Source: Mediterraneibacter glycyrrhizinilyticus (GTDB lineage Bacteria; Bacillota; Clostridia; Lachnospirales; Lachnospiraceae). From it: a stretch of DNA of 64,000 bases. The stretch covers positions 1 to 64,000 of the forward strand of contig NZ_JACJLR010000008.1 of the NCBI RefSeq assembly GCF_016902345.1. Direction: 5' to 3'. Positions 16,305 to 24,623 of this stretch are shown here, piece after piece (position 1 is the stretch's first letter; every line of letters starts with the position of its first letter). A program made the position numbers and the translations under genes. A model generated the notes under the pieces. That model ran no database searches and was not told the origin of the DNA. It worked only from the letters and a program-made list of their open reading frames with translations.

Positions 16305-18431
16305 ATGAGTGAAAGAAAAGTACGCATGGGCATCGATGTCGGAGGAACACACACCAAAGCGGTTGCCATCGACAACGCGACCCATGAGATCATAGGAAAA
16401 TCTTCTGTCAAGACGACCCATGACGACAAAGCAGGAGTTGCGGCGGGAGTCGTTCAGGCATTTCAGAACTGCCTGAAAGAAAATAAGATCGATCCAAAGG
16501 ATGTCATTTTCGTGGCGCACTCCACGACCCAGGCGACGAACGCACTGATCGAGGGCGACGTGGCACATGTGGGCGTAGTGGGAGTGGGGCCGAAAGGGCC
16601 CGGCGGATGGATCGCCAAGGTGCAGACAAATATGCGGGATATCGATCTCGGGTCGGGAAGATTCATCCGCCTTCACAATCGCTTTATCTGTGATGAGAAA
16701 CTCTCAGACGACCTGGTCACAGATACCATCAGATCGCTGGTCGGTGAAGGAGCGCAGGTTATCGTGGCAAGCGAATCTTACGGTGTAGACGATATGGAAA
16801 ATGAGAATGGGATCTGTGCGATCGCAAAGAATATGGGACTGGAAGCCACCGCAGCCAGCGAGATCACAAAACTCTACGGGCTGACACGGCGCACCAGGAC
16901 GGCTGCGATCAACGCATCCATTCTGCCGAAGATGCTGAACACGGCAAACTCCACTGAACAGAGCGTCAAGAGTGCCGGAGTGGAAGTGTCTCTGATGATC
17001 ATGCGGGGAGACGGCGGAGTTATGGAGATCAGTGAGATGAAGAAGAGGCCGGTGCTGACCATGCTCTCGGGACCGGCGGCATCTGTCATGGGAAGTCTCA
17101 TGTACCTGCGCGCATCCAACGGCGTCTATTTTGAAGTGGGCGGAACGACCACAAACATCGGCGTTATCAAGGACGGGCGTCCGGCAATCGATTATTCTAT
17201 CGTAGGAGGACACCGCACTTATATCAGCAGCCTGGACGTTCGAGTTCTGGGCGTGGCAGGAGGAAGCATGGTACGGGCGGACAAAAGCGGCGTGAAGGAC
17301 GTAGGTCCCCGTTCTGCGCATATCGCAGGCATGGACTATGCAGTGTTCACTCCGGAGGAAGAAATCGTAGACCCGAAAGTGGTTTTCTTCAGTCCAAAGG
17401 AAGGAGACCCGGACGACTATGTGGCGATCGAGCTGAAAAATGGCAAGCGGATCACAATCACAAATACCTGTGCAGCGAATGTGCTTGGGCTGGCAAAACC
17501 GGAGTATTTCGCGTATGGAAATGCAAATGCGGCGCGCAAGGCGATGAAGCCGCTGGCGGATTATATGGGAGTCACTGTCGAGGAAGTGGCGACACAGATC
17601 CTGACCAGAGCTTATCAGAAGATCGAGCCGATCATTATGGGACTGGCAGAAAAGTACCGCCTGGAGAAAGACCAGATCAGTCTGGTGGGAGTAGGCGGCG
17701 GCGCGGCTGCCCTGATCGGATTCTGTTCAGATAAGATGGGGCTGAAATATTCAATCCCGGACAATGCAGAAGTCATCTCTTCTATTGGTGTTGCTCTTGC
17801 CATGGTCCGCGACGTGGTAGAACGAGTGGTGCCAAACCCGACGCCGGAAGATATCCGTTCCATCAAGGCAGAGGCCATCGACAAAGCTGTGGAGAGCGGC
17901 GCAGCGGCCGACACCGTGGATGTCCATATTGAGATCGACCCACAGACTTCCAAACTGACAGCGATCGCTCTGGGATCCACCGAGGTCAAGACAACAGACC
18001 TGCTGAAAGAATGTACGGAACAGGAAGCAAGAGAACTGGCTGCAGAAGACCTGAAGCAGAAACCGGGTGAGATCGAGCAGGAATGCACTACGAAGAATTT
18101 CTTTGTCTTTGGCATGGACCGGAAAGGGAAACACCCGATCCGAATCCTGGATAAAAAGGGATTTATCAAAGTACAGAGAAATGATGGAAAAGCAGTGCTC
18201 ACAAAAGCAGGAAGCTACCGCAATATTGTCTCTCAGCTCTGGGAGGAGCTTGCGATCTATCAGCAGGATGCGATCCTGCGTCCGGATTATTACATCTGCG
18301 CCGGTGCCCGGGTCATGGATTTCTCCGGATCGGTGGATCTGGACAAAATCATGATGCTCATGGAAGTAGAGATGCAGATGATCAACCCGGCGGATGACGT
18401 GATCATCGTAGGAGCCAAGAACAGTCTGTAA
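16305..18431 (+). CDS. Hydantoinase/oxoprolinase family protein (HyuA-like)
   Basis: 708-residue ASKHA-fold ATPase. Phosphate loop GIDVGGTHTKAVAIDN (about 6-21), the hydantoinase-A core STTQATNALIEGDVAHVGVV (about 73-92), second phosphate loop EVGGTTTNIGVI (about 281-292) and adenosine motif VGVGGGAAALIG (about 462-473). Relatives use ATP to open hydantoins or 5-oxoproline or to activate ketones, usually with a HyuB partner; none is present here. ATG 16305 has AAGGAGG 8 bases upstream. The C-terminal 150 residues look specific to a subfamily. Confidence 0.85.
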   Translation: MSERKVRMGIDVGGTHTKAVAIDNATHEIIGKSSVKTTHDDKAGVAAGVVQAFQNCLKENKIDPKDVIFVAHSTTQATNALIEGDVAHVGVVGVGPKGPGGWIAKVQTNMRDIDLGSGRFIRLHNRFICDEKLSDDLVTDTIRSLVGEGAQVIVASESYGVDDMENENGICAIAKNMGLEATAASEITKLYGLTRRTRTAAINASILPKMLNTANSTEQSVKSAGVEVSLMIMRGDGGVMEISEMKKRPVLTMLSGPAASVMGSLMYLRASNGVYFEVGGTTTNIGVIKDGRPAIDYSIVGGHRTYISSLDVRVLGVAGGSMVRADKSGVKDVGPRSAHIAGMDYAVFTPEEEIVDPKVVFFSPKEGDPDDYVAIELKNGKRITITNTCAANVLGLAKPEYFAYGNANAARKAMKPLADYMGVTVEEVATQILTRAYQKIEPIIMGLAEKYRLEKDQISLVGVGGGAAALIGFCSDKMGLKYSIPDNAEVISSIGVALAMVRDVVERVVPNPTPEDIRSIKAEAIDKAVESGAAADTVDVHIEIDPQTSKLTAIALGSTEVKTTDLLKECTEQEARELAAEDLKQKPGEIEQECTTKNFFVFGMDRKGKHPIRILDKKGFIKVQRNDGKAVLTKAGSYRNIVSQLWEELAIYQQDAILRPDYYICAGARVMDFSGSVDLDKIMMLMEVEMQMINPADDVIIVGAKNSL

Positions 18432-18461
18432 CACGTCAGCAGAGCAGGAAAGGAGTGCTTT

Positions 18462-19277
18462 ATGAACGGAGAGAAGCGCGAGAGCGCAGGCAATGGACAT
18501 CAGGAAATGATCCCGGGCAGCGAAACCGGCAGGAAAGCTGCCGGCGCACGCGAAAAGTGGAGACATCTGGCTGAGGCTTTTTCCGGCAGGAGCACTCCGG
18601 AGCTGAGAAGAAAGAGTCCTGTGGTGGATCTCTCCGAGATGACGCGGACTATTGCCGGGATCACGGATGAACAGTGGGGAAGATATGCCTTCAGCCGGGA
18701 TCCGCTTGACGGGAAGTTTGATCTGCAGCAGAAGCTGAAATACACGAAGGCGGCCAATGAATGTGGGAGAACATGGGCGGCCCGGATCACCGGCAAGTAT
18801 CAGACACGTTCTCCGGAAGAACTGGCACAAAAGATGGGGCTGAGGATATTAAAACCGGATACACCCACCGGAGGAGGACAGGTGATCTTCGCCCAGTTCG
18901 TGCAGCCCGACGAGATCACAGTGTACATGGACTGCATCCGCAGGGCGTCCCGTCTGGCAGAGGAGAGCGGCTGTGAACTTCTGGAAAGGAAACGCCTTTT
19001 TGAAGTGCTACTCTCCCATGAACTGTTTCATGCTGTGGAGGAACAGCATGCCGATGAGATCTATACACGGACAGAGAAGGTGGAACTCTGGAGGGAGCCG
19101 TTCTCCAACCGTTCTTCCATTGCATGTCTGTCCGAGATGGCGGCGATGTCGTTCGCCCGGGAGCTGCTGGGACTGGACTCTTCTCCGTATATGCTGGATG
19201 TCCTTTTAGTATATGCCTATGACAAAGAAGCGGCGTGGGGACTGTATGAAGAAATCGGAGAACTGATACGGATATGA
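18462..19277 (+). CDS. HEXXH metallopeptidase-like protein
   Basis: 271 residues, last gene of the operon. A polar N-terminus (1-55) leads to a helical domain with LLSHELFHAVEEQHADEIYT (about 187-206): the HExxH zinc motif. A downstream glutamate in CLSEMAAMSFARELLG (about 224-239) resembles the third-ligand helix of ImmA/IrrE-type gluzincins. No signal peptide or membrane helix, so cytosolic. No family was recognised. Position after the hydantoinase-like gene suggests processing or regulation of that pathway. Confidence 0.6.
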   Translation: MNGEKRESAGNGHQEMIPGSETGRKAAGAREKWRHLAEAFSGRSTPELRRKSPVVDLSEMTRTIAGITDEQWGRYAFSRDPLDGKFDLQQKLKYTKAANECGRTWAARITGKYQTRSPEELAQKMGLRILKPDTPTGGGQVIFAQFVQPDEITVYMDCIRRASRLAEESGCELLERKRLFEVLLSHELFHAVEEQHADEIYTRTEKVELWREPFSNRSSIACLSEMAAMSFARELLGLDSSPYMLDVLLVYAYDKEAAWGLYEEIGELIRI

Positions 19278-19297
19278 TGAATACAGAATCTATTCGA

Positions 19298-19325
19298 AAA
19301 GAGACCTGAAGAGGGTCTCTTTTTT
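19298..19325 (+). terminator. Terminator of the dlgD-hydantoinase operon
   Basis: AAAGAGACC (19298-19306) pairs with GGTCTCTTT (19315-19323) followed by T-rich DNA. Confidence 0.85.
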
Positions 19326-19363
19326 ACTTTAAATAAAAAGGGAGGCAGATTCCCGGAAACAGG

Positions 19364-19405
19364 TATGCGCTCAGGTTATAAACCCTTGCAGAACCGGCAT
19401 TTTAC
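19364..19405 (+). promoter_or_regulatory. 42-bp conserved upstream motif, copy 2
   Basis: TATGCGCTCAGGTTATA (identical to 10775-10791), then AACCCTTGCAGAACCGGCAT and TTTAC. TTGCAG (19386-19391) with TATAAA 16 bases on forms a promoter; GGTTATAAACC inside the block is a dyad. Confidence 0.6.
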
Positions 19406-19493
19406 ATTATAAAGAGAAGGGAATAAACTTGAAATAGAGAGATCATCAGATATGGGATGATCTGATACTGAAACTGATCTGGGAGGATAAACT

Positions 19494-19758
19494 GTGAAGA
19501 CTTTATATTTTACAGGAACAGGCAACTGCCTGTACGTTGCAAAACAGACGGGAGGAGTACCGTGTCACGCTGAAGCAGAAAGCATCCATGAAGGCGATCT
19601 ATCAGGCGATCGGGAAACGGGTTCTGGCTGATGATACCGCTCAGAAATATACTGTCAGCGACGCATGTACGGGATGTGGAACCTGTGTGAAGATCTGCCC
19701 GGCGGCGAATATCCGTCTGGCGGACGGGATCACATTTGGAGATCATTGTGAGAAATGA
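19494..19758 (+). pseudogene. EFR1-family ferredoxin/flavodoxin, deleted remnant
   Basis: GTG 19494 (ribosome site GGGAGG) begins KTLYFTGTGNCLYVAKQTGG, the flavodoxin-like start of EFR1 proteins. The middle is missing; a shifted frame then gives KAIYQAIGKRVLADDTAQKY and DACTGCGTCVKICPAANIRL, the first 4Fe-4S cluster, ending after ITFGDHCEK where the second cluster should follow. So one internal deletion with a frame change and a C-terminal truncation destroyed the gene. The intact protein would have shuttled electrons. Confidence 0.8.
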
Positions 19759-19762
19759 CGGT

Positions 19763-20620
19763 TTAGGTGCGGGAAGATCCCTTAAAATGCTGGAAGACCG
19801 GTCTGAACTTTGCCTTCTCTGATCTCAGGCAGGTGCAGTAGTAGGTCACATTTGCCTCTTTATCGAGGATCGGGACGGCGACGCGGTCGGTCCGGTTCGG
19901 CTCCCTTTTCATGATATAGTCTGTGGTAAAAGAAGGGAACGCCGAGTTTTCGACGAGTTCTCCGAGGACGTCATATTCCTGCTGGACAAGGAAGCGGGCA
20001 GAGGGCATTTTCCTGCGGCACAGACCGTCCCAGAAGCCGATCTGGGAATAGAGGAGAAAAGTCTGACCGTCCAGATCCTTTAAGTAAAGTCCATCGGCGT
20101 CAGCAAGGGGATGGACCGGTGGGAGAAAGACATAGAGATGTTCACTCTCGATTGGGAGAGAGAAGAACTCCTTCTCATCCGGCTCTTCATGGAGGATGGC
20201 GAGCTGGTATTTATTATCTCTCAGCTGCTGTGCCAGAGCAGGATCCCCGGTCACCTCGGTGGAGATGGTCATGCCCTCGTACAGGCTGGAGAGCAGGGAG
20301 ACGAAATCCGGGATCAGGATCGGGGTACAGGACCCCACGGAGATGGTGCGTTTTTTGCGGTCAAATTCCCGGATCTGGTCGATCATGGAGCTTTCCTGAA
20401 GGAGCAGATTGCGCGCGTACCGCACGGCAAGTTCGCCGTTTTCGTTCAGCGAAAGGCGGCTTTTCTGCCGGTCAAAGAGTTTCACGCCCAGTTCTTCCTC
20501 CAGCCGCTGCATGGAGCGGCTTAAAGCAGGCTGGGATATATGAAGCTGTTCCGCAGCAGCGGACAGTGTGCCGCTGTCGGCGAAAGCCACAAGCTGTTCG
20601 AACAGATGGATCTCGATCAT
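19763..20620 (-). CDS. LysR family transcriptional regulator
   Basis: 285 residues. HTH: LFEQLVAFADSGTLSAAAEQ, HISQPALSRSMQRLEEELGV (about 5-45), linker helix to about 90, then a periplasmic-binding-like effector domain (TISVGSCTPILIPDFVSLLS at about 93-112). Convergent with the ferredoxin remnant (4-base gap, so the deletion may reach its terminator) and divergent from the second aldo/keto reductase, which it probably controlled before that gene was disrupted. Confidence 0.9.
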   Translation of the reverse strand: MIEIHLFEQLVAFADSGTLSAAAEQLHISQPALSRSMQRLEEELGVKLFDRQKSRLSLNENGELAVRYARNLLLQESSMIDQIREFDRKKRTISVGSCTPILIPDFVSLLSSLYEGMTISTEVTGDPALAQQLRDNKYQLAILHEEPDEKEFFSLPIESEHLYVFLPPVHPLADADGLYLKDLDGQTFLLYSQIGFWDGLCRRKMPSARFLVQQEYDVLGELVENSAFPSFTTDYIMKREPNRTDRVAVPILDKEANVTYYCTCLRSEKAKFRPVFQHFKGSSRT

Positions 20621-20727
20621 ATGAGTCTCTCCTTTTCGTGTATAGATGAATTACGTTCTTGATATCAGTATGTCTGTATTTTACATGAAGCACGGGGAGG
20701 AAGCAAGCCAGGGAAGAGGAATTTAAA

Positions 20728-21108
20728 ATGGAAGCTGTAGATGGAAACAGAAGAAAGAGTATATCTTTAAGAAACGGAGTGGAGATGCCGCTTCTGGGGT
20801 TTGGAGTGCTTAGGATGAAAGATCCCGGGGAATGCGAGCGATGTGTCCTGGAGGCTCTGGAGAGCGGATACCGTATGTTTGACACCGCCTCATCCTACGG
20901 AAATGAGAGCGCGGTCGGCAGTGCCCTGAACCGGTATCTGAGAGAAGAAAAGGTAAAAAGAGAAGAGCTGTTTGTCATCACAAAGCTCTGGATCGACTAT
21001 GCGGGAGAGGAAGCTGCCGGGAAAGCGTTTGCGGAATCGCTGGAGCGTCTGGGACTTGACTATATCGATCTGTATCTGATCCACCAGCCTTACAGTGATT
21101 ATTATGGA
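20728..21108 (+). pseudogene. Second aldo/keto reductase, 5' part
   Basis: First 127 codons of an [39 protein letters not shown] (catalytic D and Y), VITKLW and [17 protein letters not shown] (catalytic H). Right after GA the sequence changes to a serine-recombinase fragment. The 3' part is at 26825-26957; about 110 central codons are missing, so insertion was accompanied by deletion. The catalytic residues survive but the barrel cannot fold. Confidence 0.9.
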
Positions 21109-21595
21109 GCATCTCATCATTGACCCGGAGACAGCGCCGGTCATCCGCAAAATCTATGACTATGCCCTTGACGGGATGGACTGCAAGGTCTGCTCCAGCC
21201 ACAAGATCGAGGCAAGGGATTTATATAATCTGGTGCTGAAGGATATACAGGAATTAGCGGCGCAGGCCATGAAGGACGCCGATGCGTTCTACCAGCGGCT
21301 CAGCAGCCGGATGGAGCGCCGGTATCTGGTGGACACTTCCCAGACTGAGAAGGAACGGAAACGGCTGGAAGCCCGGAATCAGGAAATTGATGGGATGTTT
21401 TTAAGCCTGTACACGGATAAAGCTAAAGGCATCCTGACCGAACAGCGGTTTATGAAGCTGACAGCGGCGCTGGAACAGGAACAGGAAGCCAACCAGAAGC
21501 GCCTGCATGACCTGGCGGTGATGCAGAGCCGGGCGGACGCACAGGAAAGCGAAGTCCGTACCTTTATCAAGGAAATCCCGGAGATTGCAGCGTAA
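21107..21595 (+). pseudogene. Large serine recombinase, internally deleted C-terminal fragment
   Basis: Reading [20 protein letters not shown] then directly CKVCSSHKIEARDLYNLVLK: the recombinase-domain end is fused to the zinc-ribbon/coiled-coil part, so the segment between is deleted. The rest is a long coiled coil (AAQAMKDADAFYQRLSSRME, TEKERKRLEARNQEIDGMFL) typical of Tn1549-type integrases. No N-terminal catalytic domain. An open frame from 21095 could make a 166-residue peptide without enzyme function. Confidence 0.8.
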
Positions 21596-21603
21596 ATAGT
21601 TTG

Positions 21604-21636
21604 CCCCATCTCTCAACCACTGAGGGATGGGGCTTT
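21604..21636 (+). terminator. Terminator after recombinase remnant
   Basis: GCCCCATC...TCTCA pairs with TGAG...GATGGGGC, followed by TTTTG; it also separates the convergent permease. Confidence 0.75.
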
Positions 21637-21671
21637 TGTTATGGATAAAGCGATTTGTCTGAACGATAGTA

Positions 21672-23870
21672 TTATCCCACATAATCCGTTCGCAGTGCTT
21701 CTACCAGATTACATTTCAAGATTTTCTTGCCACCCAGGTAATATGCCAGTGCAACAAAGCCAAAAAGTGCCACGATAAAAAGTAGGATGGGAACAATGGG
21801 AGCCACTGACAAAAATTCCATTGGATTCAGGTAGCTTGCCGTTATCATCAACCACACAAACACAGCGGTAATCGGCAGCGTGATTAGAACGGGGCGGCCT
21901 GCAATGACGAGGGCTTCGATCCAAAACATTTTTCGCATACCCTCTGGCGTCATGCCAATGGACATATATCTCGCAAATTCTTGTTTCCTTTGCCGGATAA
22001 ATCCCAACGTGTTGGAAAATACGTTAGCGATCCCGATGAAGGCCAGCAGCACACACAGCGCCCCAATTATCAGTTTGTATCCGTTCAGCATGGCATCGTT
22101 GTCTATCTTTTCCTGAATCCGGTTTTCTACCTCGAAAGAAATGTTATGCCCCAGCACAGTCGTCAGTTCGGTTTCGATCACATTCAATTCCGTCAAGGTT
22201 CTCTCTTTTTCCGAAAGAATGCGGATATAGGTGTCTGGTTCAGCATTTCCAATCGTCTCTCCGATTTGTTTCCAAGTGGAAAGGGACACAAATTGGACCA
22301 AAGCATAATTATCATATTCTTCTCTCAAAACCGGTGGATCCTGTGTAAAGCCCAAAACCGGAATCTCCACAGTCGCAGCCGCATCTTCCATGCTTTGCAA
22401 AGTCATCGTGTCCTGGTTCTCTGACAAAAACGGAACATATTCCTTGTATCTGAAATTGCTGTTTATGTTGTCCCAAATGCGGTTCAAAACAATGCTCCCG
22501 TTTTCCGCTGAGGAAACACCAATCTGTTCACAATACGTGGCAAAGCTGCTGTCATCCATGATTACAATAGGAGCCTGAATGGTATAAATCCCATCCGCCA
22601 TACTGACATCGCTTCCGGCGATTACTTCAAGACCTCCCAGACTTTTTACTTCTTCGCTGACATCGTCCGCCCAAACAGAACAGACGGCGGTTGCCTTTTG
22701 ATAAATTACACTGTCTGTATCAGCCAAAGCATGGATTTCATCCGTATGAGAAAAGACCTCAATCTTTGTATCCTCAAGCGTTGCCATCACATCCCAGGCA
22801 TCCTGGTAGCGTTCAAAATAAGTATGGTTTGTACTGATCCCAGATAGAGTAAAAAAGCTTAGCATTAGAGCGAAGCCAAGAAAAGAAAGGGTCAACGACA
22901 GCGTAGCGGTTCGCAGAGATTTCTTCTGTGCTTTCAGCGCATTCCCGGCAAGTTCCCCTTCCGCTCCAAATAAAAGCGCAAGAATACGGGACTTCCTTCT
23001 CCGCTTTAGCTGCAATTCTCCCGTATTTTTTATGGCTTCCAGTGGGGTCATCTTGCTTAATTTCCTGGCTGGCAGCCAGGCGGAAATCAACACCGTCAAA
23101 AACGAGACAAGAATGGTGACTGCAAACACGAACGGATGATAGATAAAGACAGCTTCATGCCTTCCGACAATACCATCTGCGAGGACATTTACAGCCTGAA
23201 TGGCTCCGAAGGTCAAAGCGATTCCAATAAAACTTCCGAGCAAAACAGGAATCACGCAAAGCATCGCCGCTTCCTGTAAAAGACAGGTACGAATTTGCCC
23301 CGGCGTCGCTCCAATGCTGGAAAAAATGCCGAATTGATGCACACGGGCATTCATAGATACAGCAAAAGAGTTATGAATGATTAAAATCAAAGACACCGAT
23401 ACGATCAGGAGTACAAAGAGATAAAAAGCCATCAATAAGGGCGGCGTGCTATCCTGCGGATCGTTGATGAAATAACTTGACAACAGTGATTCATGATACG
23501 ATACGGAAGTTTCAGGAACACCTAACTGCTGGGCGATAAGAGGCATATCCTGATACACAGTCCTTATGTTATCAAAGCAAATATCGACTACAAGAGTTTG
23601 TTCGTCTGATAAATCCTCATTGATTACCGCCGTTTTTACATTGGCAAAATTTTCAATTTCGGATACTTCATTTTCTTCAAACGCCCCGCTGATGCGTCCC
23701 TGCCAGTTTCCTTCTTCTAAAACAACGGATTCTATTTCATAATTCCAGAAGTTATAAAATAAGCCGCACAATAAAGAAAGAAACAGAGCAGAAATAAAAG
23801 CTGCCACCATAACGGATACGCTGGAAGCCCGATTCTTTTTGATGAATCCTATCGAATAGTCTTTCCACAT
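21672..23870 (-). CDS. FtsX/MacB-type ABC transporter permease
   Basis: 732-residue permease: TM1 at about 20-42, a large extracytoplasmic loop (about 45-160), three TM segments with the FtsX domain (about 165-300), central TM near 325, a second large extracellular domain (about 350-590), and a C-terminal FtsX domain with three TM segments. The start at 23870 has GGAGG and lies 4 bases after the ATPase stop; the upstream extension is just the end of that gene. Works with the 23875-24555 ATPase, probably to remove or sense peptide antibiotics. Confidence 0.9.
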   Translation of the reverse strand: MWKDYSIGFIKKNRASSVSVMVAAFISALFLSLLCGLFYNFWNYEIESVVLEEGNWQGRISGAFEENEVSEIENFANVKTAVINEDLSDEQTLVVDICFDNIRTVYQDMPLIAQQLGVPETSVSYHESLLSSYFINDPQDSTPPLLMAFYLFVLLIVSVSLILIIHNSFAVSMNARVHQFGIFSSIGATPGQIRTCLLQEAAMLCVIPVLLGSFIGIALTFGAIQAVNVLADGIVGRHEAVFIYHPFVFAVTILVSFLTVLISAWLPARKLSKMTPLEAIKNTGELQLKRRRKSRILALLFGAEGELAGNALKAQKKSLRTATLSLTLSFLGFALMLSFFTLSGISTNHTYFERYQDAWDVMATLEDTKIEVFSHTDEIHALADTDSVIYQKATAVCSVWADDVSEEVKSLGGLEVIAGSDVSMADGIYTIQAPIVIMDDSSFATYCEQIGVSSAENGSIVLNRIWDNINSNFRYKEYVPFLSENQDTMTLQSMEDAAATVEIPVLGFTQDPPVLREEYDNYALVQFVSLSTWKQIGETIGNAEPDTYIRILSEKERTLTELNVIETELTTVLGHNISFEVENRIQEKIDNDAMLNGYKLIIGALCVLLAFIGIANVFSNTLGFIRQRKQEFARYMSIGMTPEGMRKMFWIEALVIAGRPVLITLPITAVFVWLMITASYLNPMEFLSVAPIVPILLFIVALFGFVALAYYLGGKKILKCNLVEALRTDYVG

Positions 23871-23874
23871 ATCC

Positions 23875-24555
23875 TTACCTCCGTTTCTGATCGCTGATGA
23901 TCTTTCCATCCTCTATGGTGATAATGCGATCCGCCTCCAGTGCGATTTTTTCATCATGGGTAATCAAAAGAATCGTCTGTTCCAGATTACGGTTAGATAA
24001 TTTCAGCAAGTCGATGATTTCCGCTCCGTTTTTCCGATCCAGGTTGCCGGTCGGTTCATCAGCAAGCAAGAGCGCCGGACGATAAATCAAAGAACGGGCG
24101 ATGGCAACACGTTGTTGCTGTCCGCCGGATAGTTGGCTGGGCAGTGCTTCCAGTTTATCCTCGATTCCCAGTGAATGTACAATCTGCTCAAAGTATTCTT
24201 TATTGGGTTTGCGCTTGTCTAACAGGAGCGGCATGAGAATATTTTTTCGGACGGTAAGAGTGGGAATAAGATTATAAAACTGATAGACCAGTCCGACCTT
24301 CCTGCGTCGGAAGATGGCTGCCTGTGTTCGATTCATGGCAGACAGTTCTGTTCCCTCGATCAGGACTTTCCCTTCTGTTGGCTTATCCACACTTCCCAAA
24401 ATGTGCAGCAAAGTGGATTTTCCCGAACCGGATGCCCCCACGATTGCTACAAATTCTCCTTTTTGTACGGACAGATCAATGTGATCCAGCGCCACGACCT
24501 GATTGTTTCCAGAGCCATACACCTTTCGGACATTTTCACATCTTAGTATCTCCAT
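23875..24555 (-). CDS. ABC transporter ATP-binding protein (MacB/BceA type)
   Basis: 226-residue ATPase. Walker A GASGSGKST (about 36-44), Q-loop VYQFYNL (about 89-95), signature [19 protein letters not shown] (about 141-159), Walker [14 protein letters not shown] and switch histidine in LLITHDEK. Pairs with the adjacent FtsX permease. Its promoter region is preceded by the HK gene and carries a direct-repeat operator (24607-24623), so expression likely depends on the neighbouring response regulator. Confidence 0.95.
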   Translation of the reverse strand: MEILRCENVRKVYGSGNNQVVALDHIDLSVQKGEFVAIVGASGSGKSTLLHILGSVDKPTEGKVLIEGTELSAMNRTQAAIFRRRKVGLVYQFYNLIPTLTVRKNILMPLLLDKRKPNKEYFEQIVHSLGIEDKLEALPSQLSGGQQQRVAIARSLIYRPALLLADEPTGNLDRKNGAEIIDLLKLSNRNLEQTILLITHDEKIALEADRIITIEDGKIISDQKRR

Positions 24556-24591
24556 GTCACTTTCTCCTCTCTGCTAAATGGTCTTGCGTAC

Positions 24592-24623
24592 AGTATAACA
24601 AAGTAAAGTGACATCTCAGTGAC
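24592..24623 (-). promoter_or_regulatory. Direct-repeat operator and -10 of the ABC genes
   Basis: Minus strand: GTCACT (24623-24618) and GTCACT (24612-24607), 11 bases apart, then 9 bases to TATACT (24597-24592); no good -35. Typical for activation by an OmpR-family regulator. The repeats overlap the kinase stop codon. Confidence 0.65.

Noticed and set aside
15467-16429. Leftward 320-codon ORF
   Set aside because: Antisense to the transporter gene, rich in His/Arg/Ser with no domain.
17751-18830. Leftward 359-codon ORF
   Set aside because: Antisense to the hydantoinase-like and HEXXH genes; no family pattern.
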